NCBI GenBank assembly: GCA_902806085.1
Contig: CADCVH010000118.1
Location: 88,398-152,397, forward strand
Reading direction: 5' to 3'
Origin: an uncultured Rubrobacteraceae bacterium
Lineage (GTDB): Bacteria > Actinomycetota > Rubrobacteria > Rubrobacterales > Rubrobacteraceae
DNA length: 64,000 bases
Shown: positions 32,918 to 40,573 of the stretch, one piece after another
How positions within the stretch are numbered: the first letter of the stretch is position 1
Layout of the letters: every line of letters begins with the position of its first letter
The notes under the pieces: model-generated
Told to the model about the DNA's origin: nothing
What the model saw: the letters and a program-made list of their open reading frames with translations, nothing else
The model's database searches: none
Position numbers and translations under genes: made by a program

Positions 32918-33682
32918 ATGCAACGTCTGAGGGGCAAGAGGGTAGTGGTCACGGGGGCCGCCAACGGCATCGGCCGGGCCATCGCCCTGCGCCTCACGGA
33001 GGAAGGCGCCCGCGTCGTCCTCGCGGACGTGGACGAAGAAGCCGCCGGGGCCGTGGCCGCCGGGATCGGGGAATCCGGCGGCGAGGCCGTCGCCCAGAAG
33101 ACCGACGTTACCCGGAACGGGGACGTCGAGGCGCTCGTCCGGCGCGCGGTCTCCGAGTGGGGCGGCCTCGACGTGATGGTCAACAACGCCGGCGTCGGCG
33201 TGGCCGGGACGGCCGTCACCACGACGCAAGAGGAGTACGAGCGGGTGATGGACGTCTGCGTGCGGGGCACCTTTCTCGGGATGAAGCACGCGATCCCGGC
33301 CGTGGCGGCGTCGGGCGGGGGCTCCGTAATAAACATGTCGTCGGTCGCGGCGCTCGTGGGGATAGTGGACCGGGCCGTCTACTCGGCGGCCAAGGGGGCC
33401 ATCCTCGCCATGACCCGGGCCTCCGCCATCGACCACGTCGGCGAGGGCGTCAGGGTCAACTGCATAGCACCCGGCACGGTGGACACGCCCTGGGTGGCGC
33501 GTATAACGAGCGGCTACGATGACCCGGAAGGGGCCAGGGCCAACATGCAGGCCCGCCAGCCCCACGGACGGTTCGTCACGCCGGAGGAGATCGCCGCGAT
33601 GGCCGCCTACCTGGCCTCTGACGAGTCGGCCTCCGTCATAGGCGCGTGCATGATCGTGGACGGCGGCGTCACCGCCCGGTGA
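32918..33682 (+). CDS. SDR-family oxidoreductase
   Basis: A 254-residue classical SDR: TGAANGIGRA cofactor loop (residues 12-21), LADVDEEAA with an Asp that favours NAD, NNAGVG, catalytic Ser in INMSSVAA and YSAAK. It ends in the typical MIVDGGVTAR. It resembles 2,5-dichloro-cyclohexadienediol/sugar dehydrogenase-like members; L-fucose or L-rhamnose dehydrogenases also fall here, so a sugar substrate is plausible. RBS GGAAGGGACC before the ATG. The stop overlaps the methyltransferase start (GTGA). Confidence 0.87.
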   Translation: MQRLRGKRVVVTGAANGIGRAIALRLTEEGARVVLADVDEEAAGAVAAGIGESGGEAVAQKTDVTRNGDVEALVRRAVSEWGGLDVMVNNAGVGVAGTAVTTTQEEYERVMDVCVRGTFLGMKHAIPAVAASGGGSVINMSSVAALVGIVDRAVYSAAKGAILAMTRASAIDHVGEGVRVNCIAPGTVDTPWVARITSGYDDPEGARANMQARQPHGRFVTPEEIAAMAAYLASDESASVIGACMIVDGGVTAR

Positions 33683-34323
33683 GCGACCCGCACCGCGAGC
33701 TCGTCGAGAGGGGTTACGACCGCGTCGCCGAACGCTACCTCGCTACCAAAGACCCGGAAGACCCGCTGGCCCTCTCCGCCCTGGAAGATCTCTCCCAAAA
33801 TCTCCAGCCCGGCGCCAAGGTCCTCGACCTCGGCTGCGGCGCGGGCGTCCCAACCACGCTCCAGCTCACGAGACGGGGCTTCGTCGTGACGGGCGTGGAC
33901 GTTTCGGAGAGGCAGCTGGAACTCGTCCGCAAGCTCGTGCCCGAAGCGACGTTCCTCAAGGCGGACATGACGGAGCTGGACTTCGGGCCGAACGCCTTCG
34001 ACGCGGTGGTCGCCTTCCACTCCATAATCCACGTCCCGAGGGAAGAACACCCGGCGTTGCTGGGGAAAATCCACCGCTGGCTGGGGCCCGGCGGCCTCTT
34101 CCTCGCGACCCTCGCCATGACGGACTTCGACGGCGAGGACGGCGACTGGGAGGGCTGGGGCGCCCCGATGCGCTGGTCCCACTACGACGCGGAGACCAAC
34201 AAGACGATGCTGCGCGAAGCCGGGTTCGACGTCCTCTACGCAGGGCCGCGCACCGGTGGCGGCACGGGCGATTCCGAGGAGACCTGGCTCTGGGTCCTCG
34301 CCCGCAAGGGCCTCCTCCGGTGA
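33679..34323 (+). CDS. Class I SAM-dependent methyltransferase
   Basis: A 214-residue Rossmann-fold methyltransferase. Motif I VLDLGCGAGVPTT (near residues 44-56), acidic end of strand 2 in VTGVDVSERQL, motif II ADMTELDFGPNAFDAVVAF, and the post-motif LGPGGLFLATL. The N-terminus ERGYDRVAERYLA is typical of small-molecule methyltransferases. The start GTG overlaps the SDR stop, and its own stop overlaps the GTG of a 28-codon relic. Acceptor unknown. Confidence 0.85.
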   Translation: MSDPHRELVERGYDRVAERYLATKDPEDPLALSALEDLSQNLQPGAKVLDLGCGAGVPTTLQLTRRGFVVTGVDVSERQLELVRKLVPEATFLKADMTELDFGPNAFDAVVAFHSIIHVPREEHPALLGKIHRWLGPGGLFLATLAMTDFDGEDGDWEGWGAPMRWSHYDAETNKTMLREAGFDVLYAGPRTGGGTGDSEETWLWVLARKGLLR

Positions 34324-34406
34324 AGATCCGGGACGCCACCGCGGAGGACCTGCCGGCCACGGCTTCAGGGTGGACGAGTAACCTCAGAGAAAGGGGCAGC
34401 GCATGA
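34320..34406 (+). pseudogene. 28-codon remnant of a GNAT acetyltransferase start
   Basis: The frame reads VKIRDATAEDLPATASGW before ending at a TGA that overlaps the next gene's ATG. KIRDATxEDLPA is the typical first strand and helix of GNAT N-acetyltransferases. The rest of the domain is absent. Both ends keep coupled overlaps with neighbouring genes, so the remnant may still serve as a translated linker between them. Confidence 0.5.
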
Positions 34407-35116
34407 ACGGTAAGACGGCCGCGGTACTCGGAGTGGGCCCGGGCCTCGGGGCGGCGGTGGCCCGCCGCTTCGCCCGCGGGGGCTTCTCCGTGGCCCTGAT
34501 GGCCCGCCGCGAAGAGAGCGTCGTCGGGGTGCGGCAAGAGATAGAGGGCGCGGGCGGCACGGCGCTGCCCATCCCCACAGACGCCACCGACCCGGCCTCC
34601 GTCGCCGCGGCTTTCGACAGGACCCGGGCCGAACTCGGCGACCCTGAGGTCTTCGTCTACAACGCGGGCGCCTTCCAGATGGGCGGCATCCTGGACCTCT
34701 CCCCCGAGAAGTTCGACGAGTGCTTCAAGGCGAACTGCGCCGGCGCCTTCTACGCCGCCCGGCAGGTGCTTCCGGCGATGGTCCAGGGCGGACGCGGCAC
34801 GGTCCTTCTAACCGGCGCGACGGCCGCGCTGCGGGGCTCGGCCCGCTTCTCCGCGCTCGCGGTCGGCAAATTCGGCCTGCGGGCGCTCGCCCAGAGCATG
34901 GCCCGCGAGTTCGGGCCGCAAGGGGTACACGTCGCCCACGTCGTCATAGACGGCCAGATAGACACCCCGAGGGTCCGCGAGATGTCAGGCGACCGCGAGG
35001 ACCACACCATGCTCTCCCCCGACGCCATCGCCGAGGCCTACTGGCAGCTTCACTCTCAGGACCCGACCGCCTGGACGTTGGAGCTGGATCTGCGCCCCTC
35101 CGTGGAGGGCTTCTAG
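34403..35116 (+). CDS. Atypical SDR-family protein lacking the catalytic Tyr
   Basis: A 237-residue protein with an SDR fold. The cofactor loop is GVGPGLGAAVA in place of GxxxGIG, and the active site reads ARFSALAVGKFGLRALAQS: the catalytic Tyr position holds Phe and the Lys is kept. This is the SDR subgroup that is conserved but catalytically unusual. NAG is kept (VYNAGAFQM). The ATG overlaps the GNAT relic stop. Its stop overlaps the convergent gatD stop (CTAG). It may bind NADP without classical chemistry, or use another residue; function unknown. Confidence 0.8.
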   Translation: MNGKTAAVLGVGPGLGAAVARRFARGGFSVALMARREESVVGVRQEIEGAGGTALPIPTDATDPASVAAAFDRTRAELGDPEVFVYNAGAFQMGGILDLSPEKFDECFKANCAGAFYAARQVLPAMVQGGRGTVLLTGATAALRGSARFSALAVGKFGLRALAQSMAREFGPQGVHVAHVVIDGQIDTPRVREMSGDREDHTMLSPDAIAEAYWQLHSQDPTAWTLELDLRPSVEGF

Positions 35117-35862
35117 CGCCTCCCGGCCAACCGCCCCGACATAGACTCGAAGGCGTGGTGCTCGGCCGCGTCGTCGAGGGGCTCCAACTCGAAAGAGGCG
35201 TCCCTGCGGCGCAGGACGTTTAGGATGAGCTGGTCGGTGAGCCACGGGTTCTTCGGGAGGAGCGAGCCGTGGAGGTAGGTGCCGTAGGCGTTGAGGCGCC
35301 TGGCGCCTTCCGTTCCGTCCGTGCCGTTGTTGCCGAAGCCTGCGACGACCCGACCCAGGGGTTCGCAGTCGTCGAGGTAGGTCCGGCCGCCGTGGTTCTC
35401 GAAGCCGACGACCTGGCGCTCTTCGTCGTCCTCGGGGGCCGGGACGTCTACCAGCACGTTCCCGATCAGGCGCGCTTCGTCCGGCTTTCGGGGCTCGGTG
35501 TGGAGGTCGAATATCCCGACGCCCGGCAGCCTCTCGCCCTCCGGCGTCTCGTAGAAATGGCCCATGAGCTGGTACCCGCCGCAGACGCCGAGCACGGTGC
35601 CCCCGTCCTCCACGAAGGCCCGAATATCCGCACCCTTGGACCCCGATAGGTCGTCCGCCAGGAGCGCCTGCTCGCGGTCCTGCCCCCCGCCGAAGAGGAA
35701 GAGGTCGCAACCCGTGGGCCGAACCCTCTCCCCAAGCCCCACGTCCACGACGTCGACCGGGATACCGCGCCACTCGCACCGCTTGCGGATGGAGATGACG
35801 TTCCCCCGGTCCCCGTAGAGGTTCATCATGTCGGCGTAGAGGTGGTGGATGGTAAGCTTCAC
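35113..35862 (-). CDS. gatD: Lipid II isoglutaminyl synthase, glutaminase subunit GatD
   Basis: A 249-residue class I glutamine amidotransferase of the CobB/CobQ-like type. Nucleophile Cys94 is in VLGVCGGYQLMG and the catalytic His198 in YGTYLHG, at almost the same positions as in characterised GatD. It supplies ammonia to MurT to amidate the alpha-carboxyl of D-glutamate in lipid II, in the cytoplasm. GTG start with AAGGAGAG. murT lies 152 bp upstream in the same direction; usually the two genes are tighter. Family assignment is firm because the MurT partner is present. Confidence 0.92.
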   Translation of the reverse strand: MKLTIHHLYADMMNLYGDRGNVISIRKRCEWRGIPVDVVDVGLGERVRPTGCDLFLFGGGQDREQALLADDLSGSKGADIRAFVEDGGTVLGVCGGYQLMGHFYETPEGERLPGVGIFDLHTEPRKPDEARLIGNVLVDVPAPEDDEERQVVGFENHGGRTYLDDCEPLGRVVAGFGNNGTDGTEGARRLNAYGTYLHGSLLPKNPWLTDQLILNVLRRRDASFELEPLDDAAEHHAFESMSGRLAGRR

Positions 35863-36014
35863 GAAGACTCTCCTTCTACGTATCGTTCCGCGGGTTCTTC
35901 CTCAAGTCTAGCCCGGCACCGGTGGGGCGGCCCTGCAACGTCCCGGCTTCCTCCGGTTCGCAATGGAAAGGATCCGCGGGCCGGCCGGACGCGGCGGTCG
36001 TCACTTTACCCCAC

Positions 36015-37427
36015 TCAATCTTCCCAGAACTGATGCGTGTATCCCGTGTCGGCCAGGGCCTTGCGGATCTCGAGCATCGCGGTGTAGGTGGGTAGGACGT
36101 AGAGGGTCTCGCCGGGCGGGGTCGCTTCCAGGGCCGTTTTTATGGCTTCCTTGCGGTCGGGGATGACGGGGCCCACGGGGAGGTCGGCGTATTTGAGGCG
36201 GACGGCCATGTCGCCGGCCCTGAGGCCGCTGACGGTGAAGGGGGCGGCAGCGGTGGCGTTCTCGGCCTGGGCGTCGGCGAGCATCTCGAAGTCCACGTCC
36301 CAGAGCCAGGAGACGTCGCGGCCGTCGGCGTCGTTGTCGTTTATGGCTATGAGGACGTTCTTGGCGGCCTCGTCGGTGATGAAGGTGCGCAGGATCTCGT
36401 TGAAGCCCACCGGGTTTTTTATGAGCAGCAGGAAGGCCTCCCTGTCCCCGGCCCTGATCCTCTCCACCCGCCCGAAGGCCCCGCCGAACTCCCCGAGGCC
36501 CCGCACCACGTCGTCGGGGCCCACGCCCGCCTCCCCGGCGATGGCCGCGGCGGCGAGCGCGTTGTAGACGTTGTAGAGGCCAGGCAGCGCCGTCCTCGCC
36601 TCCCTCTCGCCCTTCGGTGTGGCGAGCACGAAGGAGGAGCCGCGCGCGCCTTCGAGGCGTACCCGGCTCGCCCGGTAGGCGGGCTCGGGGCGGGCGAAGT
36701 CTCCCCTGGGGCAACGGTAGACGCCGACGTGGCCCATGTAGACGGCGTCGTATTGCAGCGGCGTGCCGCAGACCGGGCAACCCTTCGAGTCGGCGACGTG
36801 CTGGAGGCGGCCGGTGTCGAGGTCGGGCGCGTCCACCCCGTAGAAGATGGGGTTCGTGGCCGACCCCCCGAGGCTGGCGACGAGGGGGTCGTCGGCGTTG
36901 AGCACGACCGCGCCGTCGCGGGGCAGGTCCGCGAAGGCTGAGGCGATGACCTTGCCCGTGTAGGCGAGCTCCCCGTAGCGGTCGAGTTGGTCGCGGAAAA
37001 GGTTCAGGACGGCGAGGATCTTCAGCCGCGCCTCCGCCGCCACGCGCGGCACGCTAGCCTCGTCCACCTCGAAGAGGCCCATCTCGGACGATGGCCTGCC
37101 GGAGAGGCTCGCGTCCCCGACCAGGGCCGCGGTCACGCCCGTTACGAGGTTCGCGCCCGTGGAGTTGTTCACGGCGCGGAGGCCGGCGGCCTGGAGGATC
37201 TTGCCGACCATGTGTGTCGTGGTCGTCTTGCCGTTGGTGCCCGTGATCGCCGCCGAGCCGAGCGGGAGCCGCCGCGAGAGCTTGTTTAGGACCTGCGGGT
37301 CGACGCGGCGGGCGACCACGCCCGGGATCGTCGATCCCCCGCCCCTCTTCAGCGTGCGGCTCGCGAGCTGCGCCGCCCTGGCGGCGGAGATAGCTGCGAA
37401 GAGACGGGGATCGAGCGCCACACCCAT
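36015..37427 (-). CDS. murT: Lipid II isoglutaminyl synthase, Mur ligase-like subunit MurT
   Basis: A 470-residue Mur ligase. P-loop GTNGKTTT at 63-70; the MurT/DUF1727 C-terminal signature INDNDADGRDVSWLWD with the catalytic Asp is present. A zinc-ribbon insertion is visible (KGCPVCGTPL, then YRCPRGDF), but it has three Cys; the expected fourth Cys is replaced by Gly-Asp. With GatD it amidates lipid II stem peptides. Start: ATG at 37427, with TATAAT only 7 bases before it (leaderless); an ATG ten codons upstream lies inside the promoter. Confidence 0.92.
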   Translation of the reverse strand: MGVALDPRLFAAISAARAAQLASRTLKRGGGSTIPGVVARRVDPQVLNKLSRRLPLGSAAITGTNGKTTTTHMVGKILQAAGLRAVNNSTGANLVTGVTAALVGDASLSGRPSSEMGLFEVDEASVPRVAAEARLKILAVLNLFRDQLDRYGELAYTGKVIASAFADLPRDGAVVLNADDPLVASLGGSATNPIFYGVDAPDLDTGRLQHVADSKGCPVCGTPLQYDAVYMGHVGVYRCPRGDFARPEPAYRASRVRLEGARGSSFVLATPKGEREARTALPGLYNVYNALAAAAIAGEAGVGPDDVVRGLGEFGGAFGRVERIRAGDREAFLLLIKNPVGFNEILRTFITDEAAKNVLIAINDNDADGRDVSWLWDVDFEMLADAQAENATAAAPFTVSGLRAGDMAVRLKYADLPVGPVIPDRKEAIKTALEATPPGETLYVLPTYTAMLEIRKALADTGYTHQFWED

Positions 37428-37434
37428 GGCGGGG

Positions 37435-37463
37435 ATTATAGTCGGTGGGCCCGGCACCTTTGC
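37435..37463 (-). promoter_or_regulatory. Leaderless promoter of murT
   Basis: A perfect TATAAT (37435-37440) on the minus strand lies 7 bases before the murT ATG, so transcription should begin at or next to the start codon. The -35 is weak (GCAAAG, 37458-37463, 17-bp spacing). No Shine-Dalgarno is present, as expected. Confidence 0.55.
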
Positions 37464-37519
37464 GCAACCCGCCCGTTCGTCCGGGTGGCGGCAGTCCGGA
37501 GTTGCGGTAAAAACAGCGG

Positions 37520-38494
37520 GTGGAGATTTTCGAGAACCTTTCGGCGAGCTCGCGGCTGAAGAGCGCGGAGCTCGACGCGTATTCGCGGGCGGTGCGGGAC
37601 GTAACGGAGACGCTGGAGCCCGCCGTGATCTCGCTCGGGCTCCAGGACGGCCGCGGCGGCGGGAGCGGCGTGGTGCTCGGCACGGACGGGACCACGGCCA
37701 CCGCCGTCACCAACAGCCACGTCGTGCGCGGCCTGGGCATGGCCGGCGGCAGGCGGGGCGACGCCGGCGAGATGCGCGTCACGTTCTCGGACGGGACCTC
37801 CGTCCCGGCGGAGGTGCTTGGCGACGACCCGCCGAGCGACCTCGGGGTGGTCCGGTTTACGCCGGAGGAGGAGGCGACCGTCGCGGCGCTCGGGGAGGCG
37901 GAGAACCTGGTAGTCGGGCAGCTCGTCGTCGCCATCGGGAGCCCTCTGGGTTTCCAGAGCACGGTGACGGCCGGGGTGGTGAGCGCCCTGGGGCGTTCGA
38001 TCCGGGGCCAGGAAGGGCGCCCGATCGAGAACGTCATCCAGACCGACGCCGCCATCAACCCCGGCAACTCCGGCGGCCCGCTCGCGGACACCTCGGGCCG
38101 GGTCGTCGGCATAAACACGGCCATCATCGGCGGCGCCCAGGGCATCGGCTTCGCCGTGCCGGTCTCCAGCGCCTTCCGCCGCGTAGTCTTCTCCCTCGTC
38201 ACGGAAGGCCGCGTGAGACGCGCCCGCCTGGGGGTCGTGGTCGCGACCCAGCCGGCGCGCGGCGGCCTCGGGGGCGGCGCGGGCGTCCGCGAGGTCCCCG
38301 CCGACGGCCCGGCCCGCAGGGCCGGCGTCCGTCCCGGGGACGTGATCGTCGGCCTCGGCGGCCACCCCGTCCGCTCCAACAGCGACCTCCTCGCCCTCCT
38401 GGACGAGTCCGCCATAAACCGCGACATGGAGCTTGAGATCCTGAGGCGCGGCAAAGAACAGACCCTGACCATCCGCCCGCGCGAACAAGAATAA
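37520..38494 (+). CDS. HtrA/DegP-like serine protease with PDZ domain, no membrane anchor
   Basis: A 324-residue S1C protease. Triad: His67 (TNSHVVRG), Asp107 (PSDLGVV) and Ser184 (NPGNSGGPL). A single PDZ domain follows (residues 235-320; PARRAGVRPGDVIVGLGG). Most actinobacterial HtrAs have an N-terminal membrane helix or signal; here the chain opens directly with the charged MEIFENLSASSRLKSAELD. A GTG start is used without a clear RBS. It should be cytoplasmic unless exported another way. It diverges from murT. Protein quality control is the family role. Confidence 0.88.
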   Translation: MEIFENLSASSRLKSAELDAYSRAVRDVTETLEPAVISLGLQDGRGGGSGVVLGTDGTTATAVTNSHVVRGLGMAGGRRGDAGEMRVTFSDGTSVPAEVLGDDPPSDLGVVRFTPEEEATVAALGEAENLVVGQLVVAIGSPLGFQSTVTAGVVSALGRSIRGQEGRPIENVIQTDAAINPGNSGGPLADTSGRVVGINTAIIGGAQGIGFAVPVSSAFRRVVFSLVTEGRVRRARLGVVVATQPARGGLGGGAGVREVPADGPARRAGVRPGDVIVGLGGHPVRSNSDLLALLDESAINRDMELEILRRGKEQTLTIRPREQE

Positions 38495-38814
38495 CCTCGT
38501 AGCACGCTGGCTTCGCCAGCACGGGGCCGTTGGCGCCTCTCGGCGCGCTCCGGCCACGCCTGCGCTTTCAACATCCCGGCTCGCGGCCCGAACCTTCTGG
38601 AGATGACAACGAACCACAGATGGCCCAAACTTGGGGCGCAGGATGGCGGCGTGGGCGCCCGACGGCCCCGCCCGCCGGCAAAGAGCCGAAAGCAGCCGAA
38701 GGCTGCGTGCCGAGAGGCGCGCAGCGCCGTGCTGAGAGGCGCGCAGCGCCGTGCTGAGGGCGGAGGCCGCGAGGCCGAAGCGTGCTGACAAGCTGTCGAC
38801 CGAAGGGAGACCCG
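38495..38814. repeat. 320-bp non-coding spacer with short tandem repeats
   Basis: No gene is supported here. A 22-bp unit with key features GTGCYGAGAGGCGCGCAGCGC occurs twice in tandem (38707-38728, 38729-38750), followed by partial copies starting GTGCTGAG. Inverted-looking relatives (GGCGCCTCTCGGCGCGC) lie near 38533, and a similar GGCGCCTCT...CTCAGCACG stretch recurs at 54890-54930. These look like a degenerate genome-specific intergenic repeat. Confidence 0.5.
38506..38520 (+). terminator. Hairpin after the HtrA gene
   Basis: GCTGGC-TTC-GCCAGC is a perfect 6-bp stem 12 bases after the stop codon. There is no T-tract, so it could act as a transcript end-protector rather than a strong terminator. 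Confidence 0.35.
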
Positions 38815-39051
38815 GTGCCTGACGTGACGTTCGTGGTGCGCGACGTGGCGAGCGCGGAGGAGGCCGAGAAGCTGGAGCGCGCCCTCGCGCGCCTGGGGTT
38901 CGTTAACGGCGTCAATGTGGACTCGGAGAAGGGGCTCGTCGCCGTCTCTTTCGAGGGCGCGGAGGCGGAGCAGGAGAGGATCGAGGGGGTCGTAAGGGAC
39001 GCCGGCCACAACGTCGAACCCTCCCCCGGCGCGGACCCGGAAGTTGACTGA
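38815..39051 (+). CDS. Heavy-metal-associated (HMA)-like fold protein without CxxC
   Basis: A 78-residue protein with the beta-alpha-beta-beta-alpha-beta pattern of HMA/CopZ domains: VTFVVRDVASAEEAEKLERALARL, then GVNVDSEKGLVAVSFEG and AEQERIEGVVRDAGHNVEPS. The metal-binding CxxC loop after strand 1 is absent (RDVASAEE in its place), so copper binding by the usual site is ruled out. GTG start with AGGGAG. The 3' end overlaps the next gene by 8 bp, so the two are coupled. Function unknown; it may be a regulatory or partner-binding version of the fold. Confidence 0.7.
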   Translation: MPDVTFVVRDVASAEEAEKLERALARLGFVNGVNVDSEKGLVAVSFEGAEAEQERIEGVVRDAGHNVEPSPGADPEVD

Positions 39052-39481
39052 CCCCGGGCCCGACCCGTCCATCTCCGTGGAGGAGGCGGCGCTCTTTCTG
39101 GGGGTGCCGGAGAGGGAGGCCGGGGACCTCGCCGGCGCCGACGGACGGGTTCAGCTAGAGAAGGTCAGGAGCCTCGCGGGCTCGGCCGCCCTGGGTCTCG
39201 AGCTCGCCCGGGCCAGGGAAGAGGTCGGCAGGCTCTCGGGGCAGCTCAAGGAGGTTCGGGCCTCGAACGCGCGGCTGCAGAGAGAGCTCAAAGAGTCGGT
39301 CGCGGAGCGACGCCGGCTCACCGAGGAGGTGCTGGATCTCCGGGCGGCGGCGGAGGAGCGCCTGATGCTGATGGAGCGCATCGAGCACATATCCAGGGTG
39401 GAGCAGGATCTGGAGGAGAGCTCTTCGGAGTTGGACCGCCTCAGGGGCAGGAGGCTCCTCGACCGGCTCCTGAACCGCTAG
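39044..39481 (+). CDS. Coiled-coil protein with N-terminal helix-turn-helix-like segment
   Basis: A 145-residue protein not assigned to a named family. Residues 10-35 (SVEEAALFLGVPEREAGDLAG) look like the MerR/excisionase-type winged-helix start that selects sites. From about 45 to 135 it is a near-continuous coiled coil rich in Glu, Arg and Leu (EVGRLSGQLKEVRASNARL), ending with basic RGRRLLDRLLNR. TTG start, coupled to the HMA-like gene by an 8-bp overlap. Possible scaffold or chromosome-associated protein. Confidence 0.65.
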   Translation: MTDPGPDPSISVEEAALFLGVPEREAGDLAGADGRVQLEKVRSLAGSAALGLELARAREEVGRLSGQLKEVRASNARLQRELKESVAERRRLTEEVLDLRAAAEERLMLMERIEHISRVEQDLEESSSELDRLRGRRLLDRLLNR

Positions 39482-39871
39482 CGAAGCGGCAACGCCCGCA
39501 GGCCTGGCCGGACGCGGCGACCCTGATGGTCCGCTCGATGCCCTCGTATGGCTCCAGGTAGTGGCGCGAGAACATACCGGAGAAGTCATCTCGAGGCTGG
39601 AACAGGCTTATCCTCCGTCGCCTTCGCGGCGCACCGCCGAGAGGATGCGCGTCAAAGTTCCGTGTCGGGGCCGTCTAGCGCTCCGGCCGTGGCGTCAGCC
39701 CGGCCTCCGCGGCTGCTCGCGGGCCGATTCCGGGGGACGTTTGGGACGGGCCCGGCTGGCTGCGGTTCGGCGAGCGGGGTGTTGTAACCGGCTTCTTTCG
39801 CGCCGTTGCGTATAATCGGCCGAGCGTGCTCGATGGACGGTAGCGGCAGGCAACCATAAGAAAGGTGTGTT
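39482..39871. other. 390-bp intergenic region upstream of the TerC-family gene
   Basis: No gene is supported. Short overlapping frames with no RBS or recognisable domain cover it on both strands. The last 65 bp hold a promoter candidate. I looked for a yybP-ykoY manganese riboswitch, often found before TerC-family genes, and did not see its conserved loops. Confidence 0.4.
39811..39816 (+). promoter_or_regulatory. -10 box upstream of the TerC-family gene
   Basis: A perfect TATAAT lies 55 bases before the GTG start. No matching -35 at 16-18 bp was found, so the call rests on the -10 alone. Confidence 0.4.
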
Positions 39872-40573
39872 GTGGGGGGCTTTTTCAGCCTGGAACTGTT
39901 GGGGGCATTTATCGGTGTCCTGTTTATAGATCTCATTTTATCCGGGGATAACGCTGTCGTGATCGCGCTGGCGGTGCGCAACTTGCAGGGCAACGTGCGC
40001 CGGCGGGCCATTCAGCTGGGCGTCGCGGCGGCGATCGGCCTCAGGATCATCTTCGCCCTGGTCGTCTCTTACCTCGTTCAGTTACCGTTGCTGCAGGTCT
40101 TAGGCGGGTTGTTGCTCGTCTACATCTCGTGGCAACTCGTCATGCCCGAGGAAGAGGAGGCGGACGTCAAAGCCGGTTCCGGGCTGTGGCAGTCCGTGAG
40201 GATCATCGCCGTGGCCGACGCGGTCATGTCGCTCGACAACGTGATCGCCCTGGTTGCCATCTCGCGGAACCCCGAGGGCGACCCGCGGGTTTGGCTCGTG
40301 GCCCTGGGGATCGCGCTTACGATCCCGATCATCATCTTCGGCGCCACCATCTTGAGCGACCTCATGAGCCGTTTCCCGGTGTTCGTCTACGCCGGCGCAG
40401 CCCTCCTGGTCTACGTCGCCGTCGAGCTCATGTTCGCCGACAAGCTGGGCGTGGTGCAGTCTGTCGCGGAGGCGACGGAGGGGTATCACAGGATCACGGC
40501 CTTCGCCGCCGCCGCGATCTTTACGGCGATCGCCCTCTTCGTCAACCGCCGCCGGGGGATGAACGCAGCCTAG
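39872..40573 (+). CDS. TerC family integral membrane protein (YjbE type)
   Basis: A 233-residue protein with seven hydrophobic helices. The two acidic family motifs are present: FIDLILSGDNAVVIAL (near 18-33) and ADAVMSLDNVIALV (near 114-127). The Asp and Asn residues are thought to form a metal site. TerC/YjbE proteins are implicated in metal, especially manganese, efflux that supports metalation of exported proteins, and in tellurite resistance. GTG start with AAAGGTG five bases upstream. Transcribed alone. Confidence 0.88.
   Translation: MGGFFSLELLGAFIGVLFIDLILSGDNAVVIALAVRNLQGNVRRRAIQLGVAAAIGLRIIFALVVSYLVQLPLLQVLGGLLLVYISWQLVMPEEEEADVKAGSGLWQSVRIIAVADAVMSLDNVIALVAISRNPEGDPRVWLVALGIALTIPIIIFGATILSDLMSRFPVFVYAGAALLVYVAVELMFADKLGVVQSVAEATEGYHRITAFAAAAIFTAIALFVNRRRGMNAA

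Noticed and set aside
35110..35116. Overlapping convergent stops of the SDR and gatD (CTAG)
   Set aside because: Real, but a 4-bp convergent overlap is common in dense genomes and needs no special explanation.
37054..39072. 672-codon open frame on the minus strand
   Set aside because: It crosses murT in another frame and the HtrA gene antisense. Its composition is Arg/Ser/Pro-rich and no family is visible.
39485..39600. Fragment of a DNA repair glycosylase
   Set aside because: A short stretch (HTGEVISRLEQAYP) loosely recalls endonuclease III starts, but the frame is broken at once and nothing else fits.
39482..39871. Manganese riboswitch (yybP-ykoY) upstream of the TerC-family gene
   Set aside because: I could not find the conserved loop sequences or a paired stem before the gene; only a -10 box is supported.
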